From Cryptomeria japonica (lineage: Eukaryota > Streptophyta > Pinopsida > Cupressales > Cupressaceae), in the NCBI RefSeq assembly GCF_030272615.1, contig NC_081411.1:216766154-216830153 (forward strand): a DNA stretch of 64,000 bases, in the 5' to 3' direction. The position numbers and the translations under genes are program-made. This document shows, one piece after another, positions 11,327 to 22,900 of the stretch. Below the pieces are notes generated by a model. The model did no database searches. It was not told the DNA's origin and saw nothing but the letters and a program-made list of their open reading frames with translations. The number at the start of each line of letters is the position of its first letter. Position 1 is the stretch's first letter.

Positions 11327-12505
11327 AACTTCAATAATGGAACCAACTAAGAAGTGGATGTTAGGGAAAATATGTGATGTATGCCAAAAATAGATGGGGG
11401 AAAAGTAACAAGTGACAACCAAAATCTCAATGTAATGATACTTAGGAAAAACTAAAAAGTTCCATGTTGTGGTTTTGAGGATGATAATAGAATCATGACA
11501 ACAACAAAAACCTTAAAAATCTAATAGCATCTATACTTAACAAAATTAGCTTTTAAAACTTATATTCTTAGCTAAGACATGGACATGGGGGTATAAATAC
11601 ATGCAAGGCCTAACAATCTCTTTAACCATATTTCTAATTGCATTCCTTTTCTCAAAGGGGTATCATAGTGTCAAATATTCGAAGAAGAAACACTAGTAGT
11701 GAAGGGAATGATATAGTAGTGTTTAACCCTTTCAGTGAATTATCTCATGTTATGCTTGTCTCTTTAAGTCAATCAATTTTCCATATAACTCCAGCTAATC
11801 CTTTTTGGGATAAGATCCTCCATTTCATCATTCTACAACATGCATAATTTTAGTTAAAAATAATTTCTAAACAATAAGGTCCTTCTAGGATAAGATGAGA
11901 GAGAATATGATGGAACGATATAGATGGCTCTAAAACTAGTAAATTTGCTTATAAAAATAGCCTTGGAAAGAGATTTGATACCACTTGTAATGAAGCTACA
12001 AGATAAAATAATTTAAACATAAAAATTATATGAATGAGAAAAACATAATGTTTACATTATGTTTGAACCATCACTTCAAGGGCAAAATCTCGCAATAGTG
12101 CTTGCATGCCAATTACAAACATCTAAGGTGCTTTACACTTAAGAAGTCTTTATACTAAATAGGTCTTGCCAAATGGCATGTACGAAATATTGGGGCACCC
12201 AAAAGTGGCCAAGACTAGTTTTTAATCTATTTTCCCCATAATGTGACCATGTTCTAATGCACTTGCATTCTAGAAAGAGCATGTTTTTCTTTTGTCAAGT
12301 AAAAAAATAATGTTTTTCAATATGTGGATTGTGTTGTAGAACATGATCATGATATAACATGCTCACATTTTCACTTGATTTGAAAACTACCAACCCATAG
12401 GTTGGACTTGCCTTGGAGATCCAACCCAAAGGGTTGGACTTACATGTTAATGTCCAAATACATGTTTTCTACAATACATAGAAAATCAACTAAATGTTGA
12501 GTGTA
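11327..12505. other. No gene; two short inverted repeats
   Basis: No credible gene is visible. Two small perfect or near-perfect inverted repeats, CCAACCCATAGGTTGG (12390-12405) and CCAACCCAAAGGGTTGG (12421-12437), lie 15 bases apart. The remainder is AT-rich, and the open frame at 11638-11847 resembles no family. Confidence 0.4.
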
Positions 12506-12510
12506 CTCTC

Positions 12511-13630
12511 TGTATCAACTTAAGTTTCACCTCAGAGAAATTACCTGCAAACTCATTAGTCCATCATGCAAATATAACTCAAGCTTCAACCAATGAAACA
12601 ACATGAAATAAAAGCAAAATAAAGATTATACCTTCATGAATTATGTCTCATTGTGTCCTAACCCCATTGTTCTTGGTTGCAGATGATTTTGCTCTCAGAC
12701 AAGCACTGGTAGCTTCCAAGATGGCAAGTGTGGAATGGATAGATAGATGATATGATGTGCAAAAGCTAATGCTATGAAAATGATTTATGATAAATTGCTC
12801 AAAACTCTAAAAATGATAAACATATGAACTCATGGATGCAAATATTAAGACTCCTAGTTACTATAAGATTAGCTATTAGTTTCAAAAATGGCTTAGGAGA
12901 CCTCTATTTATAGATTTTTGACTACATAAGCTTAGGTGGCAGAGATCAACGATCCTGATTAAATCTTGCAATTTGGATGGCTATGAGCAAGAGGTTGAGA
13001 TGTGAGAGATGAAGGTGGAAGATATTCCTCCTACACCTACAAGATGGAGGAAAAGGTGGAAGGAGAAGCCAAGTGTCAGAAGGCTCACCCTGACTAGGGA
13101 GAAGACTTGAGATAATATAGGATAGTTTGAGATTATTTAGGGATAAGAGGACAAATGGACTCAACTACCTTCAAAGATGTAAGAAGGTTGGAGAAAATAT
13201 AGAGAGGTTGAGAATTGTGTGTACGTACACATTATTTGAAGAATGAATTTGGAAGTTGGAGATAATGATGCATATTAATATTTAAAATATTAATATCTTT
13301 AGCCACATGATTGATGAGTTGGAAAAGAAGAAGATGGTGTGGAGATGAGGTGAGTTGAAAAAGGAAAATTAAATAATTAAGAAATTATTTAATTGATGAG
13401 ACTATAGAATAGTGGATAGGAGATAACTAAATATTGGATTTTCAATTAATCGGTTAGAAGGGATATAATGAATTAATTAATAAAATATTTCAATTAAATT
13501 AATTAATAGAAGAATATCAAATGAATTAAATAAATTAATATTTTCAAGTTAACTATTTAATAGAAGAATAATCATTAAATAAATATAAAATATTTATTTA
13601 ATTGCTCATAGCCAATTTTATGTGCATACA
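12511..13630 (-). repeat. 3' LTR of the Tat element
   Basis: This copy aligns along its length with 38943-40508 apart from a 438 bp insertion in the latter. Plus-strand ends are tgtatcaact and gtgcataca. The minus strand carries a TATA box (TCTATAAATAGAGG, 12901-12914). The reading frame at 12946-13164 recurs in the other LTR and looks incidental. Confidence 0.9.
12901..12914 (-). promoter_or_regulatory. TATA box in the 3' LTR
   Basis: The minus strand reads TCTATAAATAGAGG, the same as at 39332-39345 in the 5' LTR. It is conserved between both copies and oriented toward the internal region of the element. Confidence 0.6.
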
Positions 13631-13646
13631 TTTTGCCCCTCTTTGA
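13631..13646 (-). other. Polypurine tract of the Tat element
   Basis: The minus strand reads TCAAAGAGGGGCAAAA immediately before the TGTATGCAC that opens the 3' LTR. A purine tract at this place primes plus-strand synthesis and supports the LTR boundary. Confidence 0.75.
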
Positions 13647-14189
13647 AATGATGTTGAGATGACATTGTTTCAAAGATAAAATCAAGTCTCGATATTGCCT
13701 CTGACGAAGATGAAAATCCTGATTCTGTGCCCCCTCGGGAGATTGATTGTGAAATTGTTGGAAAATTTGATTGAGTGATTAATCTCACAATAAGTTGATT
13801 GAAAAGATTTGATTAAAAATAGGCTCCGCAATTAAATTCATCATTTTTGATAAATAAATAAAATTGCCCCACTTGTGAAAAATTAATTACCCATTCAAAA
13901 ATTAAAAAGGTAATAATAAAATTAACCTTGGTCAATTTATCCTCATTTGCAATTTGTCAGCTTTTGGAGAAAAAAGATTTTGGAGTTATGAGTTGGCAAG
14001 ATGGTGATGCAGTACAAGAGCCATCTATTTGAGCGTGTCTGTCGATACCAGAGACCTATTGTGTATGACCTACTAGTGAGTGACCTATCCCACGCCTAGT
14101 CTTGAATTTTTCGTACAAGTTTTCATGTTTTTCGAATGATATAGGGTAGTTTGAATTTTTTTTTCGATTTTCACGTTTGGTTTTCTCGC

Positions 14190-14470
14190 ATTTGTTAGCT
14201 AGTTTAGCGCATGTATGAATTAGGTTATCACATTTGATGGTTTAGCATATTTATCTTTTTTGTTCATGCATTTGTTATGTATGTTAGCGCATTCGTAGGG
14301 TTAGTGCCTGTGTCTATTAAGTTTGCACATTTGGCTGAATTCGCGATTTCGTATTATGTATTCACGTAAATTCTTTATGAGTTAGCACAAATGTTTGTTT
14401 TAGCACCTATGTCAATTAGATTAGCGCTTTTGTTCAGGAAGACAACGCTTTTGTTGGAAATTGAACTTTT
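14190..14470 (+). repeat. Degenerate ~22 bp repeats with TTAGCGC core
   Basis: Loose units such as gttagcgcattcgtag, gagttagcacaaatg and attagcgcttttgttcagg follow each other in plus-strand orientation. Matching units occur on the minus strand in the element's leader (38575-38860), so they lead into the antisense PMD frame in the same way the leader copies lead into gag. No coding potential is seen. Confidence 0.6.
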
Positions 14471-14479
14471 TGATGTTGG

Positions 14480-14830
14480 CAATGTTGAAATTCAATCAAA
14501 TGAAATTGACTAGATGTCTTGGTGTATGACAGATTGATAGATAATTGATGATGATTGATCGATGATTTGATTGATTTGGTTGATAGATTTGATTGTTTGA
14601 TTGATAGTTGTTTTGATCGATAAGATAGTTGTTTGTTTGTTGATTGATGAGTTGAGAGAAACTCAAAGAGACCGATTTAGTCTCTGATAAAGAGCTTGAT
14701 TTGTTGATCATTTGATCGATAGCATGATTTGCTTGATATAAAAGATTTGATTGAAATGGTTGATTTGATAGGATAGAATAGATGATTGATAGACAACTTG
14801 TATGATTAAATAGGAGAAACTAGATGTTCT
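14480..14830. repeat. GATT/GATA-rich low-complexity tract
   Basis: Irregular runs of ttgattgat, gatagat and tgatcgat with no fixed unit. The open frames on the minus strand here are composition artefacts. Confidence 0.6.
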
Positions 14831-14871
14831 CCAATGTCGGGAAAAATTCTTGGCTATGCGCCATTTGGTTT

Positions 14872-16891
14872 TGGAGTTGTCACATGACAAGATTAGACAT
14901 ATTGATGCTTGTGGTTTACGTCACCTCTTATGCATGCTAGATATTACTCATAATAGGGTTCTTTTACTTCATTAGCTAAGAGATGGCATAGCGAGCACAA
15001 CACGTTTCACCTACCCACTGATGAGATTAGTGTGACGCTTGAGGATGTATACAGGATCCTTCACATCTCTGTTATTGGTGAGCTCATCCAGTATGATTAC
15101 CAAGATCTAGGTGGGACTAAGGCATGCAGAGTAGTGTTAGGAGATCAGAGCATTGATGATGGAGAGATTCGATGGGAGGACATTATCATGCATTATGAGA
15201 CTCTCCCAGTGATACTTGCAGGCTTGATTGGCGGATTCATATGTCTTGATAGGAGATCTCGAGGATTTGTTGTTGGATGGGGAGGCATTCTACAGAGCAT
15301 GATGCAAAATTATACTCGTTATGCATGGGGTGTTTGTATGTTGGCACATCTTTATCATGATTTACATTAGGTTATTTATGATGGCAGGGCAAGTCTGTCG
15401 ACTGGATGCACACTCCTTCATGTTTGGTGGTGGGAGAACATTATTGTTACTCAACTAGTGCATGATAGAGTTTGTGATGATGGTCAACCTTTTGTCTATT
15501 TGTATAGAGGTATCATTACTCAGCCTAAGTTGGGTAAGCTCGAGTTTTGGAGATGGGTATTGGATTCCATGTATATGGTCATTTGGAGGCCTTATATTCA
15601 TTGTGAGCCTTGGTTGGAGGACAATCATATTTTGCCATTGATTTTATAGAGTAGATATCTTATTGTCCACACTCCTTTTATTATTGAGAGGTAGTTATTT
15701 GGTCACATTTTGAGATAGTTTGGTATCATTCAACACATGCCTTTTGGTGTTGCGATGTATGCATGTTGATACAAGGACATACAAGATTGGGGTCCTTCAT
15801 TGTCTTTTGATATAACATACATAGAGTTTTTGGTTGTTCCCATTATTGCATACGATTTGATACCACATATTTTGGATGTCAGGATCACAACAAATTATTC
15901 ACATTACCTTCTTGCACACCCATTTCTTCGCATCACAGATCCTGTCGACCCTCCTCCCAGCTCAGTAGATGAGGAATCAAATTCAAATGATCCTGTTGTT
16001 AGGCACTGGAGATGGAGGCGAGATCACAAAGCCAATTGAGAGGCTTGAAGAGATGAGTGGGATGATGGAGATGGTCGAGGAGGGAGGAGAGGATGGAGAG
16101 GAGGCAGGGCTAGAGTCTGAGGAGGACCTTTTGGACAAGTTGGAAGGGTAGGCAAGGTAGGGAGGCCACTTCCTATGGTAGGGAGGGATGCATGCTAGAT
16201 TGGGAGGGATGTAGTGAGGGGATTACCTTCTTCTGGATTAGGTAGAGGTGATGGATTGGATAGAGGTCGGGGGAGGGGGATTGATTTTGGGTAGATCCAT
16301 CCAAATCCTGGGGTGATAGCAACACAAGGAGGCTGGGATGAGGGTGGGGAGGACTCAAAGGATCATGTACCACTCATTAGTCAGTGGATTATGAGATCCA
16401 CTTGGGTTTAGACTCCAACAGGTGGAGACATGGGAGATATGGGTGGGGATGAGGCCATGTAGGATATACCTTAGCAGGATGTGCCACAACAGAAGACCAT
16501 GGACGACCTTAGAGCATATATTGATCATCTCAAAGAATAGGTACATGAACTCACTACTGAGAGAGATAAATCTATGAGGAGATATCAGGATGCACATGAT
16601 ACACTTGATCACATACAGGGGATTGGATCTGGCACACTCTTAGCTAACACTGATAGGGCATTAGTCCAGGTTGGGAAGGAGACAACATATTGGTGATGAT
16701 TATATGAGGATCTAGTCTTAGAGAGCCAGAGAGTAGGTAGCCATGTGACTACTGTCAGGATGGATACCAACAGTGGTGGAGTTACGGGGCCTCCTCAGAG
16801 GGATCGAGGAGCAGGGCCATCTAGAGGATCTTATCTTCCATGTCCACAAAGATGGACAGAGTCAGGTGGGAGTGGCACAAGGCATCCTTGA
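14872..16891 (+). pseudogene. Plant mobile domain (PMD/MAIN-like) frame, antisense to the retrotransposon
   Basis: The N-terminal part (14872 to about 14965: LELSHDKIRHIDACGLRHLL) is separated by a single-base shift from one continuous frame. That frame reads NTFHLPTDEISVTLEDV, later FWRWVLDSMYMVIWRPY, then SRYLIVHTPFIIER and RITDPVDPPPSSVDEE. These match the plant mobile domain, a transposase-like domain found in MAIN/MAIL proteins and as an extra frame in some Ty3/gypsy elements. After the PMD comes a Gly/Arg-rich tail (about 16050-16300) and a helical segment (about 16500-16690), ending at a TGA at 16889. Between 15032 and 16888 there are sixteen in-frame stops, ten TAG and six TGA, no TAA and no net frameshift. 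It lies between pol and the 3' LTR on the opposite strand, a known position for extra frames in such elements. Confidence 0.8.
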
Positions 16892-16989
16892 GACTTGATT
16901 TTATATCATGAGACATTGTATGTTATTGATTATATTTCTTTGATATCATTGTATACTTGGACTTTATTATTGTTTATGATGGTATGCAA

Positions 16990-17613
16990 ACTTGGACTCT
17001 ATATGATGCTTTAATTCATGATTGACTATACATGCTACTATGATGATGATCTATGCATTGATTACATGGATGATGCTATGATGATGTTCCTTTCCTTTAT
17101 GTGTTATGATGATCTATATGCCTTGATGAAATGATGATGATCTTGATGATATGATGGTAGAATGATGTGATGATGTTTATGATTTACTTGATCTATATGA
17201 TGATAAAAATGATTCAATCTATGACTTGTATTATCTATATGATGATGATGTTGTTTCTATGATGCAATGATTTAAATGATGAAATGAAATTATTGATATG
17301 AAAATGCTTATAATGATTACATATGTAATGGATGTTTACTGCTATTCCTTGATGTATATGCATATGATGATGAAATGATGAAATGATACTAATGAAATGC
17401 ATTTGATTTTGATGATTTTGAATGCAATATGATGGTTATGGATGTAAATATAAATGCTTATGATGATTAGATAATGAGATATGAACAATGATCATGTAAT
17501 AATATGGTTAATGAATCTAAATGCACAAATGCAATTAAATGAACCTAATGGATAAATGATTCTAAAGAAACTAATGACAACTAGATACAAAGATGATAAT
17601 GACAAATGAATCT
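16990..17613. repeat. ATG/GAT-rich low-complexity tract, left part
   Basis: Degenerate gatgatgat and atgatg runs with no coding sense. The tract is split by the solo LTR at 17619-19110 and continues at 19116-19360, which independently supports an insertion into it. Confidence 0.65.
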
Positions 17614-19115
17614 AATACTGTTATTTAGAGGATCCGGTTAATACTGAGAGGGGGGATGAATCAATGTTAACAACAAAATTAAATCTTAAACCAAACTAAT
17701 CAATACTTCACCAAAATAAATCACAACTAGTACCACTCGCCATTGAAATCAATCTACTAATCAGATTTATCAAACTGCTCATTTAAGTGTTCCATATCAT
17801 GCATGCAATAGAAAGATATCAACTCAACACATAAGAAATCAATCAACACATGAACACCAGTATTTTCACATGGAAACCCAAATGGGAAAAACCACGGTGG
17901 GAATTGGTATCCATAATATTTTTGCACTCTTTTGGAATGCGCCTTGTTAGGATCCTAGCCCGGTTAGGAGCTTACAATTATGCCTGGTTAGGAGAAGACC
18001 ATGTTAGGACTCTCTCAGTTAAGGGATTTACCTCAACCCTATTAGGAGCTTTACTCTGTTAGGAGTAACCTTGTGAAAGGATTTAGAACCCAATCTAATG
18101 AGTCACTCGGTGAAGGGATTTATACAATCAAGCCTTTCAAGACCTCCCCTTTTAAGGGATTTTGAGTTTGCTACGACTGTTAGGGAACAAAGGATGTATG
18201 ATATGAAAATAACACTCTCTGCTTGCTTGTACAGATCCTTTTCTACTCCAATCTGCTTCTCTCTTGCAAACACACACACTGGTTCAACCACACACTCTCC
18301 TTTTGATCATCGACATAGTAAATCATCACAGACTTACCCTAAATAGAATTTACAACTTAGTCAATTACAAAACCCTAACCTCATACTAAGATTTACATCA
18401 TAGATCATCACAGATCTTTACAAATCATTACAGGTCATCATATGGATCATTACAACAAATTACAAATCAATTATAGTCATTGAATGATCACCGCACGTCG
18501 ATCTAATACACTTTCAAACCCTTATCTCATTCTGCTAAACACTTTTCTCATTCCTGAGACATTCACTCTTTGATCGCACCAAAACAACATTTAAACACTT
18601 CACGTGGATTCAGCCACATCATCATCATCTTACAAACATAATGTAATACACCGTCAAACTCAAAATCATTACCAGTTATAAGATTTGAATACCGGTTCTT
18701 AAACCCTACTAAAACTACAAAAAATACATCAGTCAATCACAAACATGACTTCCGGTAACCAAAACATGATGTGGTTCTAGTCATAACCTCATTACAATGT
18801 TACAAACACATATTCCAAACCACAACACCAAATTACTCATCAATCTCTAGACCCAATTACTTAAGCATAACACAGTTTCACATTTACCAGTTAAAGTCCT
18901 ATTTGCCAGTTAACTGTAAAATCTATTCCATAGCTTTTTGGTCAATCATTGAAGACTTAGATAACATGATAGAATAATGTAACCATAGTTGCCATCAATG
19001 ACAACACAAACTAATCATCAAGTCATCAAACAACATCTAAACTATATCATCACCAATAGTCCTTATACCGGTTCATCAATATCATCAACAGTTATGCCAA
19101 TATGCCAACAAATAC
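17614..19115 (-). mobile_element. Solo LTR (copia type, 1,492 bp) with AATAC target duplication
   Basis: The LTR spans 17619-19110, starts TGTTATTTAG and ends TGCCAACA on the plus strand, and is flanked by aatac at 17614-17618 and 19111-19115. No internal region or second LTR is present, so it is what remains after LTR-LTR recombination. The motif ATACTGAGAGGGGGGATGAATCA near its left end and 'gggaaaaaccac' inside are shared in form with the copia LTR at 2058-3063, which gives its orientation as minus. The reading frames inside (for example 17850-18062) are not genes. Confidence 0.85.
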
Positions 19116-19360
19116 ACCTACTAATGATATGATCAATGCGAATGACACTAATGAAAACTAATGCAATTAAAATGAATACAACTGATAAATGATGATGATG
19201 AATGATATGCAAATGCATTGTTTTAGAAAGATGAAATGAACCTAAATAATTAAATGCAACCTAATGCACCTTAACATGATCAATGCAAATTGTTTTTGTT
19301 TGTCCAAATATACTCAATCTTTATTTCGACCGTTGATCTCGAATGAAATGAGATGAAATG
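19116..19360. repeat. ATG/GAT-rich low-complexity tract, right part
   Basis: Continuation of the tract at 16990-17613 beyond the solo LTR: repeated aatga, gatgatgat and aaatgaa. Confidence 0.6.
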
Positions 19361-20522
19361 CTTATAATGCAACTGACAATATTAACTTAAATGATACCAC
19401 CATTCCTCACATGCTTTCTTGTAACAGTGCTTGATTTCATCATTGGGCTTTTAAATGTTGTAAGAAAATACAAGAAACTTTACATAATGATTCAAGATTA
19501 CCTGAGTGCTTCTTACATGAATTTTGATTTAGCAAGTTAATACAAGCAACTTGATATGATGAATCAAGTTGACTTGAGTATTTCTTGTAGAACATACAGG
19601 GATTATCCCTTTTCATGCATGACTCGGAATATCCTCCATGATCTTTTGTCGATCATATCCTTAGACAAGTATATACCTTACTAAGAGATAAATCCCAGAC
19701 AACAAACAAAGAAAATAATCATGCCCCATCATAGCTCCTCTAGTCATGGACATCATCGAGTTGCATAGGGTACATGATCAACAAAAATCAAGATATAAAC
19801 ATGGAATCATGTATGTCGTACATATATTCTCATGGTCATTAACTGATATAATCATCTTGATATTCCTTCATTACTTGTTGGTTGAATCTTTGCATTTTGA
19901 ATTTCACGATCTAGTTAATACAAATGTCATGATCTTTGTTGCCTTGTTGTTTGTCGTTTGTCTCAAAACCCTAGGTGTTTTTGGTTTTTGTAAGTTTTTT
20001 GAATGTTTTTGGATTTTTCAAAGCTTTTAAAGATGCCCTTAGCAAAAGGTTTTAGGATTTTGCCCCCCAACAGAAACAAACTTTATTATGGATGATCCAA
20101 ACCATAGTGGGATGCGAATGCAAATATGATTGATTCTAATAAAATTCAAGATAGTGACTACGCTAAGTATGTCAAAGATTGATAACTCTTGATAAGTTGC
20201 ATATTTCCTGCTAATGGTTCAAAACAATGGGTGTGAAAGATGAAATGAATATGCGAGGATAGATGGATGCAATAGGATGGATAGATGGACTAGGATGGAT
20301 AGATGGGAAAAGAGACCTCATAGATGGAGGAACCCACTTTAAGATAGCACATATTTACCAGGTTTTCACCATCTAAATTTATTACATTTTTTCATATTTG
20401 ATTTTTTTTTTATACTATTTTTTGTAATTTTCTTTTTAAGCTTTTTATGGATTTTGTTGCTTTTCTAATTTTTAGGCTTTTTTTTTATTTTTCACCATTT
20501 TTGGTATTTTTTACTAATAATT
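19361..20522. other. Non-coding part of the Tat element after pol
   Basis: No credible gene on either strand. A T-rich stretch (about 20380-20520) lies next to the pol stop. The plus-strand frame at 19746-20030 ends in Phe-rich low complexity and looks incidental. Confidence 0.5.
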
Positions 20523-21800
20523 TTAAGCATAAAATTTCTTTAGATGCATAGTATTGATAGGTTCATCGAACCAATCACCTTCTGGTGTAGATAATTTGTA
20601 TGCTCCTGAACCATATGCTGCTACCATGACAAAGGGACCCAACCAGTTTGGCTCAAATTTACCTTTCTTTTCTCAATCTTGTTGATTGCATGGATTTTCC
20701 CTTAGAACTAGATCTCCATTCTGAAAAATGCATGGCTTAACTCTATGGTTGTAACTTCTCACCATCCTCTGTTGGTATGCTTTTAAATGATCTGAACCAT
20801 TTTGGTGACGTTCCTGAATCAGCCCAAGTTCTTGAAGTCTAGAGACTCGATGTTCTTCATCTGGGATAAGACCTTTCAAGGATACTCATAGAGAAGGTAT
20901 CTCTACTTCTACTGGTAATATGGCTTCTGATCCATAGACTAGACAATATGGAGTTTCCCTCGTTGGTATGTGAATACTAGTTTGGTATGCTCATAGAGCA
21001 GGACTTAACTGAATATGCCAGTCTTTACCAACTTCATTGACTATCTTCTTCGGGATATTTAGGATTGTTTTATTTGATGCCTCAACTTGATTGTTTCCCT
21101 GTGAGTAATATGGTGTAGAAAACCTATGTTGGATATGGAATCACTCACATAGTTCCTTCACGTCTCGATTCTTAAATGGTCTCCCATTATCAATGATGAT
21201 GGTCATAGGGACTCCATAGCGACAGATTATGTAGTTCAAGATAAATGATGATATTTGATTTTCTATCACCTTTGTCAAAGGCACTGCTTCAATCCATTTA
21301 GTGAAATACTCAATAGCAGTCAAAATGAACTTATGTCCATTAGAAGATGAAGGATTTATCTTACCCACTAGATCAAGACCCCATTGAGAAAATGGACATG
21401 ATCCTACTATAGGATGTAGTTCTTGTGTTGGTGCATGCATGAGGTTCCCATGGATCTGACATTATTTGGATTTTTTGGCATATGTAAATGAATCTCTCTC
21501 CATAGTAGGCCAATAGTAACCCAATTGAATAAGTTTCTTAGCCAATGTTAAACCACTTAAGTGCGTGCCACAAATCCCTGCATGGACTTTGTTGAGAACT
21601 TTATTAGATTCCTCTTGTTCAAGAGTGTTATCTAGGCCTCGTCTATATAAGGTATCAACAATGATAGTATAGTAGGATGACTGGCGTATAACATTTCTTT
21701 TCTGATTGTGGGATAGGTCAAGGGAAAGGATATTCTCCTTTAGATATCGATAAGTTTGGCTATATAAGGATTGATCGATTATGGATATGTGACAAATCAT
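20523..21800 (-). pseudogene. Integrase of the Tat element
   Basis: Integrase inserts the cDNA into host DNA. In minus-strand order, the zinc-binding region (21462-21800) has KVHAGICGTHLSG and LIQLGYYWPTMERD, with a TAG and a lost Cys in the CxxC part. The catalytic core follows (FSQWGLDLVGKI with the first Asp, YGVPMTIIIDNG with the second Asp, and NNQVEASNK with the Glu). The C-terminal domain is FEPNWLGPFVMVAAYGSGAY, ending HLKKFYA at a TAA at 20523. The core residues are readable but the frame is cut by several stops. No chromodomain is present, as expected for the Tat lineage. Confidence 0.85.
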
Positions 21801-21829
21801 GTGGGTATTCTAGGATCCAATAATAGGAT

Positions 21830-22262
21830 GCAAGATATCTTCCACCAAGAATTCATAACATTGTTGATTCTCTTGGTTCTGCAAAAGAGATGCTATTGTG
21901 GCCATTTTATTTGCCGCTTTGTTCTCATTTCATGGGATCTGAGTGAATGATATCTCTTCAAAGTGTTTTTTTAAATTTTCAACTAGCTATTTATAGGGCA
22001 TCAACTTGTCATCCTTTGTTTGATAATCATCATTTATCTGGTTGATTATGAGCTATGAATCTCCATAAACATGCAATTCTTTGATGTTCCATTCAATGGC
22101 CATTTTCATCCCAATGATCAATGCCTCATACTCTGTAGTGTTATTTGTGCATGGGAATCACAATCTATATGATTTTGCAATTGTGTGACCTTGAGGTGTG
22201 ATGAACAAGATTCCAACACCTGATCCATGTTGTGTATAGGAGTCATAAAAGTATAACTCCCA
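21830..22262 (-). pseudogene. Second RNase H domain (archaeal-type aRNH) of the Tat element
   Basis: The domain begins with WELYFYDSYTQHGSGVGILF, then has NNTTEYEALIIGMKMA with the Glu and ELHVYGDS with an Asp. It lies between the ordinary RNase H and integrase, the position that defines the Tat lineage. The first catalytic Asp, normally in a YFDGS context, appears as Tyr, and a TAG follows GDS, so the enzyme is dead. Confidence 0.8.
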
Positions 22263-22900
22263 AAAATTTGTGCTAACTATCAAAATGTTTGCATCAGAAA
22301 ATTCAATGTACAATGGTGTATCATCTTGCAGGGGTACTTCAACCAATTGGTCAACAATGACTTGTCCTTTGATAGCTTTCTGATCAACGCATTCTATTTC
22401 AAATTCACTTAGTATCATGATCCATTTGGCCAATCTGCCTGTCAAAGTTGGCTTGCTTAGCAAATACTTCAGTGGATCTATTTTTTCTACCAATTTCATA
22501 AAGTGAGTCAGCATATAGTGTCACAATTTCTGAGTTGTAAATACAACTGCTAGGCATGTCTTCTCAACTGATGTATAGTTCAATTCATAGCCTACAAGTG
22601 TTCTGCTAATGTAATATACTGCTCTTTCTTTTCCTTCTTCATCATGTTGTGCTAAGAGAGCTCCTAGTGATACATTTGTTGTTAAGATGTAAAGCAACAA
22701 GGGTTTCCCTTTGATCGCTGATACCAGTACTGGAGGATTCGCCAGATATTCCTTGATTTGCATAAAAGCTTCCTCACATTTATGATCCCATTTGAATGGA
22801 GCATTCTTGTGTAATAGGTGAGTGAAAGGATGACATCTGTTTGCTAGCTAAGAAATGAATCTTCTAATTGATTTCAATCTCCCTTGTAGAGAACGCAACT
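22263..22900 (-). pseudogene. Retroviral-type RNase H and connection region of the Tat element
   Basis: Reads EYLANPPVLVSAIKGKPLLL, then SLGALLAQHDEEGKERAVYY, ISRTLVGYELNYTSVEKTCL and KYLLSKPTLTGRLAKWIMIL, the usual plant Ty3/gypsy RNase H series. It degrades the RNA strand during cDNA synthesis. One stop lies near 22519, and the normal Asp in the TDAS position is replaced (ILTTNVSLGA). Confidence 0.8.

Noticed and set aside
12946-13164. 72-codon minus-strand frame, repeated at 39377-39595
   Set aside because: Its recurrence is explained by the two LTR copies of one element; no domain.
14496-14890. Minus-strand frames rich in Asn, Gln, Ser and Ile
   Set aside because: Products of the GATT-rich low-complexity tract.
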